Below, piece by piece: positions 52,028-63,046 of a stretch of 64,000 nucleotides of DNA. Position numbers and translations under genes: made by a program. Origin of the DNA: Isochrysis galbana (Eukaryota > Haptophyta > Isochrysidales > Isochrysidaceae); NCBI GenBank assembly GCA_018136815.1, contig CM030937.1:3833820-3897819 (forward strand), in the 5' to 3' direction. The notes under the pieces are model-generated. The model did no database searches. It was not told the DNA's origin and saw nothing but the letters and a program-made list of their open reading frames with translations. Within the stretch, counting starts at the first letter, position 1. Each line of letters begins with the position of its first letter.

Positions 52028-53305
52028 ATGGCGACGCTCCGTTGCAACACAAGCTCGTGCGCCCCGTGGGCTGAGGCGCGTGCGGCGTTCCAGGAGGTGC
52101 TACGAGCGAGCCACCATGCCGAGCGCCAGCCTCACACCCGAGCGCCAGGGCAGCGCATTGAGGTGGAGAGATATGCTGCAGACTGCGAGTGCCAGCGGGT
52201 GCTCGAGGTGGAGATGGGCGGGCTCGACGGCTTCGCGCTCGAGTGCCACTTCCTTGGCCGTGCGATGCGCATGGCTGTCGCAACCGGTAGAATGATGCTG
52301 ATCAATCCGCGTTGGAGGAGCGCATACACGCCGCCAGACATGTGCTCGGCAGAGACTGGTGCAACAGCAGGTGGGCAGTCGTGGGGCTGCATCTGGGCGC
52401 TAGACAACGCCTGCCCGTACGGCAGGAAGTCAGACGAAGCAACGAGAGCCAAGTGCATGCGGCGGTGGCACGCGATGAACCCGTACGCTGGAATCATCAA
52501 GAAAGCATCCTCGCATTTCAACACCGCATACTATGGTCCGGCCCGCAGCCGCCGTGTCTACTTCGGCGCGTTTCCATTTGGAGACCTTCACATCAATGGC
52601 TACGACCCGAAACTGGCGATCAAGCACGGGGCTGGCGCTGTCGGGACGAAGAGCATGCCGCCATTTGATGACCCCATCCCTTCCTGGGAGCGTCGATATG
52701 GCGGATTTTGGGTGCGCGCTCAAATCCAAGACTTCCTCTGGCAGCCGACGGCTGAGCTAGCTCGGCGAGTCGATGACCACCCGACGATGCGGCGGCTAAG
52801 AACGTTGGAGAGGCAGTCTGAGCCGTTCGTTGCCCTGCACATCCGGTACACCGACAACATTCCCACTCAAGCAGAAGACTTCGGGCGCGACGCACGTATC
52901 ACGCGCTCGTTTGACCACTTCATGCAGCACGCATTGCGCATGCGGCAGTTGCTCGAGCCTCGGTTGTCCACCGTATACTTGGCGACCGATTCGATCGAAA
53001 TGCTTAACGCCTCGCACGCGGAACGGTGGGTGACGGAAGGCTGGCGCTTCATACACAACCCGCTGGCGCTCCGCAGCACCGCTACGGAGCTCATGTGGTT
53101 CCGTGATAGCCGTCGGCATGAAGCAGTCAATGTGTTTGTAGACATGGAGGCCTTGCGCAGAGCCGACTTCCTCGTCGGGTCTTTCTCCTCCAACGTCTTT
53201 CGCCTAGGCGCAGAGCTCAACGTTGCGTATCATACGGGTATCAAATACTGCCCCCACGCTGAGCGCATCTCTTCCGTCGATGTTGAGTGGTATGCGGATC
53301 CCTGA
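52028..53305 (+). CDS. GT23-like (FUT8-type) fucosyltransferase
   Basis: 425 residues, one exon. Seen: LEVEMGGLDGFALECHFLG near residue 60, PSWERRYGGFWVRAQIQDFLW at about 217, FVALHIRYTDNIPTQAEDF (the HxRxxD-type GDP-fucose-binding segment), VYLATDSIEML, and VDMEALRRADFLVGSFSSNVFRLGAEL near the end. These follow the order in alpha-1,6-fucosyltransferase FUT8 (VHVRRTDK, VYLATDD, FLSQADFLVCTFSSQVCR). No signal anchor is present in this frame, so an upstream exon may be missing. The acceptor is unknown, probably N-glycans or another secretory glycan. Confidence 0.75.
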   Translation: MATLRCNTSSCAPWAEARAAFQEVLRASHHAERQPHTRAPGQRIEVERYAADCECQRVLEVEMGGLDGFALECHFLGRAMRMAVATGRMMLINPRWRSAYTPPDMCSAETGATAGGQSWGCIWALDNACPYGRKSDEATRAKCMRRWHAMNPYAGIIKKASSHFNTAYYGPARSRRVYFGAFPFGDLHINGYDPKLAIKHGAGAVGTKSMPPFDDPIPSWERRYGGFWVRAQIQDFLWQPTAELARRVDDHPTMRRLRTLERQSEPFVALHIRYTDNIPTQAEDFGRDARITRSFDHFMQHALRMRQLLEPRLSTVYLATDSIEMLNASHAERWVTEGWRFIHNPLALRSTATELMWFRDSRRHEAVNVFVDMEALRRADFLVGSFSSNVFRLGAELNVAYHTGIKYCPHAERISSVDVEWYADP

Positions 53306-54315
53306 TGGCCTAAGATGCACGGGAGGGGGGGGGTTTGCTTGCCAGATGGCAAGTTACTCACCCCAAGGCACTGCGCGCTACGGAATATTTCTCTTGTTGT
53401 TTTTTTCTATTGACCCACACGCCAACGACGTGGTCATTTGTCCCCTGCCGCAGCTATTTCGTCTCGCACGGCGGGCCAAATAGCTATCATTTCATTGTGG
53501 TATGCGGTATGCAATTTTGCTAGTGCAGCACAACAGTTTATGTACAATACGTGCGGTTGGTTCGTGTTTATCGGCGACAAAATTTGATAATTTTCTTAAT
53601 AGTTTCTTGACCAACTAAATTTATAGTTTGGTTGCGATGGAGCGCGCCGGCGCGACTTTCCCCTCCTCCGGGCCCCCCGCCGATGGTCACGTTCCATCGA
53701 ATATGGGACGGACTCAAGTTGAGCCATCAAATGTCCATAGTCCGTTTACAATGATAATCGAAGAATTCTGCAAACATAACAGTAAAATATGCTAGCTTAC
53801 ACTCCCCCGTCTTCGGGCTTCGGGAACTAAGTTCATACTTGGTTCACCCATGGCGGGGCACGAGCCCCCCAATCTCACCACTCCTCCCCCGCCATGGGGG
53901 AGGAACCACTCACTCTCCTGGCATCTGGCATGCCTGATGGCTGCTGCCGGGAGCACACTGCCCTGCTGATGTTGTATTTGTATTCAGGCCGCCTTTTGGC
54001 ATGAAGCATGAATATTTCGGCATGAGTACGTGCCTTCTTCGTTATATACCGTCTTCTATGTTCGTCGTGGTCGCGCAAGGCGTGCAGATTCGGATTCTCC
54101 CTGGGCTCAAGTCCTGGTTCGCCGATTTTCGTCTCGAAATTCGAGGATTTGAGCTTTATTTTTACCTTTACGGTTTACGGTAATTGTCCACGCGTTTAAG
54201 GTAAGAAATGCAGATAACAGAGCTGGGCCCCTCGCGTTCAGATCCCCCCCCCCCCTTCTGCATTTCACCCCCCCTCCGCTGTTTCCCCCCCCCCTCCGCC
54301 CCCCCCCCCCCCCTC
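53306..54315. repeat. Intergenic with two short-interspersed-element fragments
   Basis: 53612-53700 (CCAACTAAATTTATAGTTTG, GCGATGGAGCGCGCCGGCGCG) matches the start of the element at 7942. 53824-53970 (GAACTAAGTTCATACTTGG, CACGAGCCCCCC, GGCATGCCTGATGG) matches the left arm of 41796. No gene recognised. Confidence 0.65.
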
Positions 54316-55156
54316 TGACGAATTGGGATGGCCCATAGGGCCTGAGGGCAATGAGGAAGGAGCAAGGCCGGCGGCAGGCGCGGCGGAGGAGACGACTTCA
54401 GAGACGCTGACGGGCTGAAGCCCGTCAGCAGAGGAAGGCGGGTAAGCTGGCTTGGGCGAGGGCGAGGACGGCGGCGAGAGCGACATGGAACGAGCGGCGA
54501 GAGGCGAGGGTGAGTGAGAGGAGGGCTGTGATGGCAGGGACTGGCGAGGCGAGGCGAGGTTGTAGGGTCTGAGTGTTACGAGAGCGAGAGCGACGAGAGC
54601 AAGAGCGACGGATGACGACTGACGGCAGGACGACGGACAACGACACCCAGGAAAACACTCCGACTCTCGCCCCACGACTTTCTCACATAACTCGACTGAA
54701 ATCAAACCCAAACACTCCGGCCAGACGACGACGGACGACGATCAGAAGGCGATCTGTCGGCGATCCCGTCTGGAAGGGGAATCGCACCATAACGGAAACG
54801 AGAGGCAATCTTGCTACGCAGGATTCCAAGAGACCTACCAAATAAGACGAGAGAAGTGCGATGTGCCTAAGGGGAAGATGCGATGAGATTGCAAATTAGA
54901 CCTGATTGCCCCCAGAAGCAGATAAAGAACCGCAGGGGAGATAGCAAATTAAACCTTTTTGCGAGGCGCCTGGGAGGAAGAAAGGTGGGGAAACTTCCCT
55001 TCTCTTTCGAGAGAAAGAGAGAGGGCGCTCCACAACCCACGATCCCATGCATCCAAGCGAAGCTTTTGACCGAGAACGAGAGAAAGCAGAGAATTATAAC
55101 GATAAATGCCGAACGACGAAGAGAAGCCTAACGAGTGTCGATTCGCGAATGCGACA
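54316..55156 (-). mobile_element. Solo LTR of the element 1 family
   Basis: 841 bp, in reverse orientation: TGACGAATTGGG at the left end and GCGACA at the right. It is the reverse complement of 1232-2079 with scattered differences. Flanks 54311-54315 and 55157-55161 are both CCCTC, a 5-bp target duplication. This is the expected product of LTR-LTR recombination. Confidence 0.92.
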
Positions 55157-55261
55157 CCCTCCGCAGATTTCCTCCCCCCCTCCCCGCTGTCCCCCCCCCC
55201 CCCCTCCCCCCTCCGCACGCCGAGACGGCGGTTCGCTCCCCCCTCCCCGCGCGCGGAAGTC

Positions 55262-55405
55262 CCCCAGCGCGTCCCTCAGCGTCCCTCAGCGTCCCTCAGC
55301 GTCCCTCAGCGTCCCTCAGCGTCCCTCAGCGTCCCCCAGCGTCCTTCAGCGGTGTCCCACAGCGCTTCCTTCAGCGTCCCTCAGCGGTGTCCTCCAGCGC
55401 TGTCC
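55262..55405. repeat. Minisatellite of CAGCGTCCCT units
   Basis: About ten tandem 10-bp units, the first seven nearly perfect, then degenerating (CAGCGGTGTCC). It lies immediately right of the solo LTR. Confidence 0.9.
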
Positions 55406-56185
55406 CATAGCGCTCTGCAACGGTCTTCGTCCTCCTCCCCTCCTCGCCAGATCGCATATCTATATCTATCTCGATCTCGTTTCGCATTCTTATAACACTC
55501 AACTACGACTACACCAATACGCCTTACGCCTTAACTCGCCCTCGCTCACTCTTGCTACAAAAAAGTCCATTCCGTCGTCGCGCTCGTCATCGCCTAAGCC
55601 TAAGCCCGTCCTCCCGCCTCCAGCCTCCAGCTCCCCAGCTGTGGAGGTAATGGAGCCCGTCTTCCCACCCGGGCCTCCTCAAGCCGCGCCTCCCGCCGTG
55701 AAGCCGTAAATCCTTCCATCCTCCCTCCTCTCAGTCGCCAGTTGGAGGTGTGGCAACTTCCAACTCGTCAGGACTGCGCCCAACAATTCACTCCAGGCTC
55801 GCTACGGCTACGGGCTACGGGCTACAGACCACCATCCGCCATCCGAGCCTACCAAGTGGATGTCGCGGTGCAAGTCAAAATCGAGTCCATTGAGGAGAAA
55901 CTCAACTAGAAAGACAGCTCGCAGCTCGCAGCTCGTCGCGCAAAGCGCTCTACGAGGCTCTCCAAGACGTGGCAGCCCGGCAGCCCACAGCCCACTTCGT
56001 GGTTCGTGGTGCCAGCACAACGCGAACACCGAAACAAAAACAAATCCATCCCCCCCCCCGGGGGGGGGGGGGGGGGCGACTTTCGCTTGTTTGGCTTACT
56101 TGTACTCGGCGTGTAGCCAACTCCTGGCGCGTGCCCATCTCCTGGCAGTGGTGTCCTTCGTGGCCACAGCTCCCCAGGGAGGCTG
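55406..56185. other. Intergenic with dispersed repeat, up to the gap
   Basis: 55580-55710 (CTAAGCCCGTCCTCCCGCC) resembles 29047-29130. 56048-56077 is a C-then-G palindromic run. The expected C-terminus of the neighbouring DIS3 gene is not recognisable here on the minus strand. Confidence 0.5.
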
Positions 56186-56285
56186 NNNNNNNNNNNNNNN
56201 NNNNNNNNNNNNNNNNNNNNNNNNNNNNNNNNNNNNNNNNNNNNNNNNNNNNNNNNNNNNNNNNNNNNNNNNNNNNNNNNNNNNN
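56186..56285. other. Assembly gap (100 N)
   Basis: 100 N. It interrupts the DIS3 gene inside its RNB domain. Confidence 0.99.
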
Positions 56286-59269
56286 GCTTGTAGATGCCGA
56301 CGTCAGTCGGGTCGGACGACTCTGAATCTAGGACGAAGCGGACCTCGGGCGAGCCGAGTACGAGCGCACCAGCTGCCATGCGCTTGGCGCGCAGTTTCTT
56401 GGCGAGTGTGTTTAGCGTGCGCAAAGAGCTAGTCAACGGGTCGTCAAGCCTATCATCGTCGAGTCGTAACTGCGAGGCGCGGCCGTGGGTGCGGTCGGCA
56501 AATCCATCATGCACCGCGTGGAAAGTCCCGACCCATACACTTCGGCCGGCAAGGCGGACAGCGGAGGCGCCCGTGGTGAAGCAGAGAGCTGGGGCGAAAT
56601 TTTGGGGGGCAGGGGGGTACCTGCGCCTCGTCATAGGAGAGAGCGCCTTTCGAGCGAATCACCGTCTTCTCGTAACGCGTCGAGATGATATTTGCCTCGT
56701 TGTCAAGCTTGACAAGTGGGGTGGGGTGGGCGGCGACGTAAGGCGACAGGAGCGCATGATGGGGGTAAGGGTGGAATAAGGCGCGCGCGCGGGGGGGGGG
56801 GGGGGGGGGGGATTGCAGCAACGCTGATGGGCACCACAAGCTTTGCCCTCGTAACGTTGGGCGCAAGCCGCCGGCTGCCACTTGGCTAGCGCACCTCCCA
56901 GATGCATGAAAACGCGAGCCGGTCCACCTTCTCGTGGAGCGAGCACAGGTCCTCGCCGAGGCGCTTCGGCACCATGTCAATGCGTCGATTCACCAAGTAG
57001 ACAGTCGTCCCGCGCGCCGCTGCCTCTTTGTCAATGGCTGTGCCTGCCTTGATGAAGTGCCCAACGTCGGCGATGTGCACACCAACCTCGTATCTACAAA
57101 GAGTCGGCGGTGGCTGTCGGAGCAACTGGTGGCGAGGAGGATGGATGAAAAAGAACGAACAGGCGTGCTAGGCAAGGGGCGAGCTCCACCTGCCAGGAGC
57201 AGTTTCATACGCGTGGAGAGCGTCGTCAATGTCGACGCAGCCAGGTGGGTCGACGGAGCATACGACCACTTTACCCGATGGGCCACCGTCGCGTAGGTCG
57301 AGACGACGTGCGATCTCTTCCACTGGGATGCACAACGTTGGGAGCAGATAAAGTCGCACAGAGTCCCGACGGTTAGTGCGCAATTTTCGCTGTCGGCCGA
57401 CCGGCAGACGTCCAGGCAGATGATGGCCGGAGCGCACCTGGGATTGTCCACCCCTTTGCCGGCAAGCACGACTGCACATCAGGCGAGAAGGGTGCACAAT
57501 TGACCTGTGTGGGAGGAGATCGCTCACATGTCCATATGCCCAAGTGAAGGGGGAAGATCAAGGAAAACATAGGCAAGCATGCGAGCTTGGGAGGCACACC
57601 TCGTGCTCGATGAGTATAGCCTCGGATTCAGCGTCTTTATCGCCAACAGGCCCGAGGGTGCGTACGTAATGGCCAGTGGGGAAGCGATGGTTGGCCTCCC
57701 AACAATCAATGGACACCAAGATGATCTGGTTCGCAAGCATGGGCGCCTGTGGGCAGTGGGAGCCATCAGCGAACTAAGGGGGCTATTGGATGGCAATACG
57801 AGCATCAACGCCGGACAGGCGCATATGCTTGCCGTGTGGGTGGGCAGGCCTTGCGCAGCTTGCCTGTCGTGTCGAGATGTTGATCTTAGGAATCCTAGCG
57901 TCAAGTGGCTCCGCCAAGTGTTGGGATCCTATGGCGCTTTCCGGGTCAAGCACGCACGAGTATGTCCGCCAGGCACGCTTTACTACCCCGACAATAGTGG
58001 CACAGGGGGACGCCTCACCGCCGCCGCCGGTGGCCGAGCTGCCCTCCTCCGTGTCCGCTCCCATCTCCGGGGCCATGCGCACGGCACCAAGCCGCTCGGG
58101 TTGCACCAACTCGTCATCCTCCCCTTCGTCTTCTCCGACTTTGCCGCTGCTTGCCACTGCCGACGCGTGGCCCGCGCCATGCCTCCCAGCCTTAACACCA
58201 GTCCCCTTCCATTCCGCGCGAGGAAGGAGCCTCACCACCACTGTGTCCCCGTCGAGAGCCCGATTCATCGGCATCCGTCCCTCAATACGCAACTCTGTCA
58301 GTGCGCCGCGTCGTCCGCCCTCGCCACCTTGCCCAGGTGCCCCAAGAGACTGCACAGCGACAGTGCCACGGCTTGGGTTGTGTCGATTGACACGTAGCTT
58401 GCCTTGATGGTATTCGCCTGTCTGTGAACAAGGGGCGGAGTGGCGCATGAGACCGACGCGAGCAGAGAGTGCACAACGCAGGCAGACGTGTCCAACGAGC
58501 CGCCTGATACAGGCCGCGGATGATGTTCCTGAACGGCTGTGTCCTGTACCTGTAGGCCACGAGTAAGTTCCGACATGGACAGGTGAGCTGGGTATCTGCC
58601 AGCGCCCCGTTGCCTCTGCCCGCCACCACTCAGCGCGTCGGTAGAGGCGGGATCGTCGGCCGGCAGCGCGAGCAGGTCCTGTAGCTCCGCCGCTTCCGGG
58701 ATCGAGCGCACGAAGCTATGGATGGTCTGGGCAGAGAGTCCAGCATCGACTGCCTTGCGCAGGTTGTCGCGGTCGTTCGTAAGGAGCACCACCTTGACGC
58801 CCGTATCGCTCAGCTGGGTCGTGTACCACGCGGCGGCGGCACGTATCGCGCGGTCATTGCGATCGTTGGGCGACTCGCCTGGCTCTCTCTTTGTGAACGT
58901 ATCCCTATGGAACTCATTCGAGAAGACATGGAAGCGACGCGCGTTATCGTCGATGAGGGCACGGAGGCGTTTGTGAATGGACATCTTATTGTGGCGTACC
59001 TCATCGAGCACCGTCTGCACCACCACCACGTCGCGCAGGACAGGACGCTCGAGCAGATCGATCTGGTGCAGCACGACATTGGTGTCGAGCACCAGGTAGG
59101 TGTTCCCACGCAGCCTCGGCTCTAGATGGGGCTCGTCGAGGTGCGGTGAGCCGGTGGGCAAGTCATCGCGGAGATAATGCTGCCGCACGAAGGTCTTGAC
59201 CTGCCCGCGTCGCGTCCTCTTCACGAAGACGCGGTTGGTGGCGCCGAGGGACTGGCCGAGCGACGCCAT
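56286..59269 (-). CDS. Exosome ribonuclease DIS3/RRP44, 3' end lost in gap
   Basis: Start ATG 59269. Exons inferred from frame and homology: 59269-58550, 58421-57864, 57746-57600, 57504-57438, 57322-57190, 57093-56895, 56707-56621, 56469 into the gap; all joints keep phase. About 698 codons are visible; the rest of the RNB and S1 domains is missing. PIN endonuclease domain: [32 protein letters not shown] and [12 protein letters not shown]. Cold-shock region: [24 protein letters not shown] and [12 protein letters not shown] exonuclease: [14 protein letters not shown] with the metal-binding Asp residues, [31 protein letters not shown] and RLAFSCIWE. The intron 57863-57747 is GC-AG (CAG|GCAAGC). 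It degrades RNA as the catalytic subunit of the exosome, nuclear and cytoplasmic. Confidence 0.9.
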
Positions 59270-60447
59270 CGCGGATAAGGCGGAGACGAGGCTCCAGCCG
59301 GGCGTACCGCGCGGAAAAATAAACTCTCTTAGAGTATGGATACTCCTACCTACTCGGTGTAAAAAGTGTGGCCAACTCCAACACCAACACTCCAACTCCT
59401 GTGTGGGTCATGCGCGGTCCAATTTAAAAAAAGTTCTGAAGATTCCGGGCTATATAATAATAATAATATAACTGAGCATGAGTACCACTACTCTCACTAG
59501 CCCTGGTACTAACACGACAACCCTTAGCGCACGTGCACCTGCCCGTACGCCTCGACGCATGTTGCTGTCACAGATACATACACCTAATGCACCCCTCCAC
59601 ATCTCCCCCCTCGCAGGCCCCCGGCTTCCATTCTAACCCCCCACAGTTTAAAATGGGGGGAAACCCATCGAGGCGGACCGACCTACGTCGGGCGACTCTC
59701 CGGGAAAAAGCACCGGTCACCGGGGGGGGGGGGGGAACTCTCTAATCCAAGATCCAAGAAGAACGGCCCTTACCAGCTCGCGCCGTGAGCGGTCCTCGAG
59801 AAATAAATGACTGCGACTCGAGTAGCCTGCGCCACCTGGGATACTGTCCTCGCCATTGAGCCACTCCCTTCTATTCTCCCTCCTGTCGCCAGCCGCCCCT
59901 CACCCGTTTGCTAACGCAAACGGGGCCCAATTCTCACTGCATTCCATCGGGGTGTGTGCAAACCCCCCCCTCTCCCTCTCTCCACTCTCTCCCTTCGTCG
60001 TCCCTGCGGCGCGTCGCCATGCGGCGCGCCCTGGCCTGCTCTCAGGGGCCCTTTGGGGGCTCCCAAGGGGCCAGCAAGGGCAGCTCAGGGGGCAGTGGAG
60101 GCTGGGGCTCAGCCCCTGGCCCCCCCTGCCTCTCCCACGCTCGCCTCGCTGGCCATGGGAGCCGCCCACAGTCTCCTGCATGCCTTGCGACCAGGGATAG
60201 AGGGAGAGTCAGCTCGAGGGCAGGCCCAGCGCGGGCGTGGGAGTGCAGCTCGCGGGCCGCGCCCCCAAAAAGTCGCGTTCCGTCAAAAGAGGGCCAGGTG
60301 ATTATTTTTTTTCACCCAGAGGTGCATGTTTTCTTTTTCAACCAGTCTCCATCGTATTATTATCACAAAGATGAGTACAAAGCTAATCAAGGACATAGCA
60401 ACTCCCCCCCCCCCCCCCCTTCCCGAAAACACACGGTAACCCCAAAG
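59270..60447. repeat. Intergenic with dispersed inverted repeat
   Basis: 59600-59800 is an inverted copy of 41455-41650. 60274-60293 carries the reverse of the CCCTCTTTTGACGGAACGCG core. No gene recognised in the remainder. Confidence 0.6.
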
Positions 60448-60640
60448 CTACTGAGTTTTCATCCTTTTCGTCTTTTTCTCACACACCTCCTCTTCGATCC
60501 TATTGTCGATGTCGTTCTTCTGGCAGGCGACGATGTCGCTTGGCTGATCTTGGGTGGCGAGGTCCGTGACGCGTGCGAGGACGGCCTTCTTGTTCTCCAT
60601 GTAGAGTTTGCCAGCTGCTTGGTGCACTTGCACCATGGGA
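60448..60640 (-). pseudogene. Third, diverged copy of the KLYMED ORF
   Basis: The minus strand reads MVQVHQAAGKLYMENKK, TDLATQDQPSDIV and a C-terminal KKTKRMKTQ. It has about 9 more residues than the copies at 34574 and 35695 (ACQKNDIDNR inserted). The frame is open upstream to 61044 but that part is low-complexity. It may be the least degraded relative of the family; function unknown. Confidence 0.5.
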
Positions 60641-60910
60641 TGCTGCTGAGCTGCGCCGGCTGGTGCGCCTGCGGGCTCGCGCGCGGCTTCCGCCGGTGCG
60701 GCGGCTGCCCCGTCGAGTGCACGCGCGAGGAGCCGCCACGCACCACCGCCGGCGGCGACGAGAGGGGCAGCACACACAAGCCACCTTGACCCCCCGCCGT
60801 CTCCAGGAATGCCCCCCCCCCCTTTGTCTCTGCGAGAGAGAGAGAGAGTGGGGTGAGTTGAACTTTTTTTTGATCGGCGGTGGGGAGGGGGGGGGGGGGG
60901 GAGAGAAAGG

Positions 60911-61071
60911 ATGGCCTCGAATGGCACAGTCATCGCGGTGGCGATTGGGGTCGCCGCAATCCTGCTGCTATTCGTGATAACGAAGCGCGCTCTGATTGGG
61001 CAGCGCATCGAGAGGAGTGGGGGGCGAGTCGCGTGGGGCGCCATCTGGCTGCCAGTCGCACCGTGGCCGCG
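60911..61071 (+). CDS. Possible first exon of a small membrane protein
   Basis: An ATG at 60911 opens MASNGTVIAVAIGVAAILLLFVITKRALIG, a clean signal-anchor helix, and the frame reaches a GTACGT donor at 61072. A candidate acceptor with a T-rich tract (TTTCACCGCAG) lies at about 61180, but the following exon is not recognised. The gene model is tentative. Confidence 0.3.
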
Positions 61072-61425
61072 GTACGTCCCGCCGAGTTGATTTCAGCGCG
61101 TCGGGTGCCCCACCCTGCCCTCGGACCCCGGCTCCTTCCAGGCGGCGGCGGAGGGGGTGGTTTTTTTTTCACCGCAGAGGTACGCGACGGCGGCTTGCTC
61201 TCCAATGTATCTGGTCTTTGGGATTGGGATCTTGTCGTACTCGTCGGAGTAGTCGCCGACGAGCATGAGATGAAAAGCGTTGACACGGCGTCCCCCTCGG
61301 GGGAACATGCACCACAGGGGAAAGCAGAGTTTAATTTTAAAATACTGCTCTATATACAACTGTGGACATTTGATCGCTCAATTCGACTAATGTCCCACAA
61401 TTGACGGAACGACACCTTCGCCGCT

Positions 61426-61930
61426 TTATGCTTTATGCAGTGGAGTATCGTGATATACTTTTTCTTTCATGTTGAGATTGGCTCCATGTTCTATCAGGGA
61501 ACGGACGCACTTCGAGTGACCAATATATGCCGCGTGATGAAGAGGAGTGTAATCAAGATGGTTTTGCGCATTGACATCTGATCGATTTACCATTACCAAT
61601 AATAAAAATCTTTTAACATTCTCGCCTCACCCGTGGCACTGAATCGCATACTCGTAGCCACGCCCCCTTCCCTTCCTCACCCTCATTCCCCGCCTTGCGG
61701 CAACTCCCCTCGTGCTCTACTTAGGGGCTCGGGTCATGCATGTGGCATGTGGGGCGTCCGATCGGAGCGGGGTGCACCTGTCTTTAGCGGCGTGTTCTCA
61801 GCTCCCTCCTGTGCCACCAGGTGACCTGTTTTATCTTAAAATTGTGATCGATTTACCAATAGGTTTAAAATGGTCTTAAACCCATTTCTTGCCGCCACAT
61901 GCAGTGGAGTGTCTTGTGCTACATTTAAGG
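61426..61930 (-). pseudogene. Ankyrin-repeat gene interrupted by a repeat insertion
   Basis: On the minus strand 61930-61845 encodes DTPLHVAARNGFKTILNLLV NRS in frame. After the inserted element (61593-61844) the frame resumes as DVNAQNHLDYTPLHHAAY and VRSLIEHGANLNMKE, stopping at 61426. The two halves join exactly at a 14-bp duplicated site that encodes VNRS. Removing the insertion would restore canonical 33-residue spacing. Confidence 0.75.
61593..61844. mobile_element. Short interspersed element inserted in an ankyrin gene
   Basis: About 252 bp, flanked by TGATCGATTTACCA at 61579-61592 and 61845-61858. Its left part (CTTTTAACATTCTCGCCTC, then GCCGCCTTGCGGCAACTCCCC-like) matches 536-665 and the reverse of 8150-8290. 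The CAACTAAG end is absent, so this is a truncated member of the family. Confidence 0.75.
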
Positions 61931-61934
61931 CAGC

Positions 61935-62240
61935 AATGGTCACGATCCAATCGTCCGGGCACTGATCGAGGCAGACTGTGATCTGGAGAAGAAGAACGAT
62001 TGTGGTTCTACAGCCTTGATTGAAGCAAAAAATCACCTATGTGCACAGCCACTGATTGACGCAGGCGCGGACGTGAATACTAAGAACAATAAAGGTTGGA
62101 CAGCCTTGATGTGTGCGTGCGACAGAGGTCTACAGCTGTTTGCACAGGCACTGATTGACGCAGGGAGGGGCTGACGTCAATGCTAAGGGAAATGATGGTT
62201 CGACAGCCTTGATGTCTGCATGCATTCCTATCTCTTTTTT
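61935..62240 (+). pseudogene. Ankyrin-repeat fragment, head-to-head with the minus-strand copy
   Basis: The plus strand encodes DPIVRALIEADCDLEKKN, STALIEAKNHLCAQPLIDAG, WTALMCACDRGLQLF and, after a frameshift near 62172 (extra AGGG), ADVNAKGNDGSTALMSAC. These are degenerate ankyrin repeats. The fragment abuts the opposite-strand ankyrin piece at about 61930, suggesting an inversion between tandem repeats or between paralogues. Confidence 0.65.
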
Positions 62241-63046
62241 TTTGGTTGGTTTCCCCGGCCTGCTTGGGCTGTTCTAGCCGCGTTTGTCGTGTTAGCGAAC
62301 GGTTCACATGAGCGTCTTGAGTCCTGTGATACTTTCGTACACATTCAAGTCTAAAAACATGAGTTTGACTTATGCTCCAGTGTTCATAGACCCAGGCCTT
62401 GTGAACCCAGTGAGCTGGCGTCACAAGTTTCCTCGCTATTCGATGTTTGTGCCTCGCATGAAGGGCCTCACAAAAAATATACCGGAGGGGGCCGCCTTCA
62501 TTTCGCGCACCGCCTTCGATGGCCTGAAATTCGGTATTTTTTGAAAATTTCGCCTGAGAACCCCCAATTTTTTTGCTGATCCATCCTACCCGAAGCCATA
62601 GGGAGCTTATTTAGCCCTTCATTCATCCATTGTAGCTGGTGCCCTCCGCACCCCCATAGTGAGTGACCGGGATATCACGCAGCCACAAATCCATTCACAG
62701 AGTTTCCAGAGCGGGCTTGCACCCATGACCCTCCTGCGCACCCTAGACGGCCCAGCCGCAGCGCTCATCCGCCACCCCACTCCAGCTGGCGTGCGCGGGA
62801 TGGAGGACTTTGCGCGAGCGCGGGCGGGAAGGATATACCCGAATGATTCCTCACCAGCCGCACCGCCTCCCAAAGCGCCTCCAGCGGCCGCAAGGTAGCA
62901 AGGGGGCTCGGGGAGCCTGACCACCAGCGCGCCCCGCCCTTTCACCATACCGCCCGTAGTTCTACCGGGCGCCACCTGAAAGTAAAGTACACGTTTCCCG
63001 GGCTGCTGCTTTCGTGGGAGGCGCGCCCTTGCGTCGGCCGCGAGCG
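62241..63046. other. Intergenic, short ORFs only
   Basis: 62359-62544 is a small open frame (MSLTYAPVFIDPGLVNPVSW) of unknown nature. 62620-62900 is open on both strands without recognisable motifs. Upstream of the phosphatase gene. Confidence 0.4.

Noticed and set aside
61093-61359. Minus-strand ORF with GDYSDEYDKIPIPKTRYIG
   Set aside because: Looks less random than most, but no start context, splice partner or family could be found; left out as a gene.
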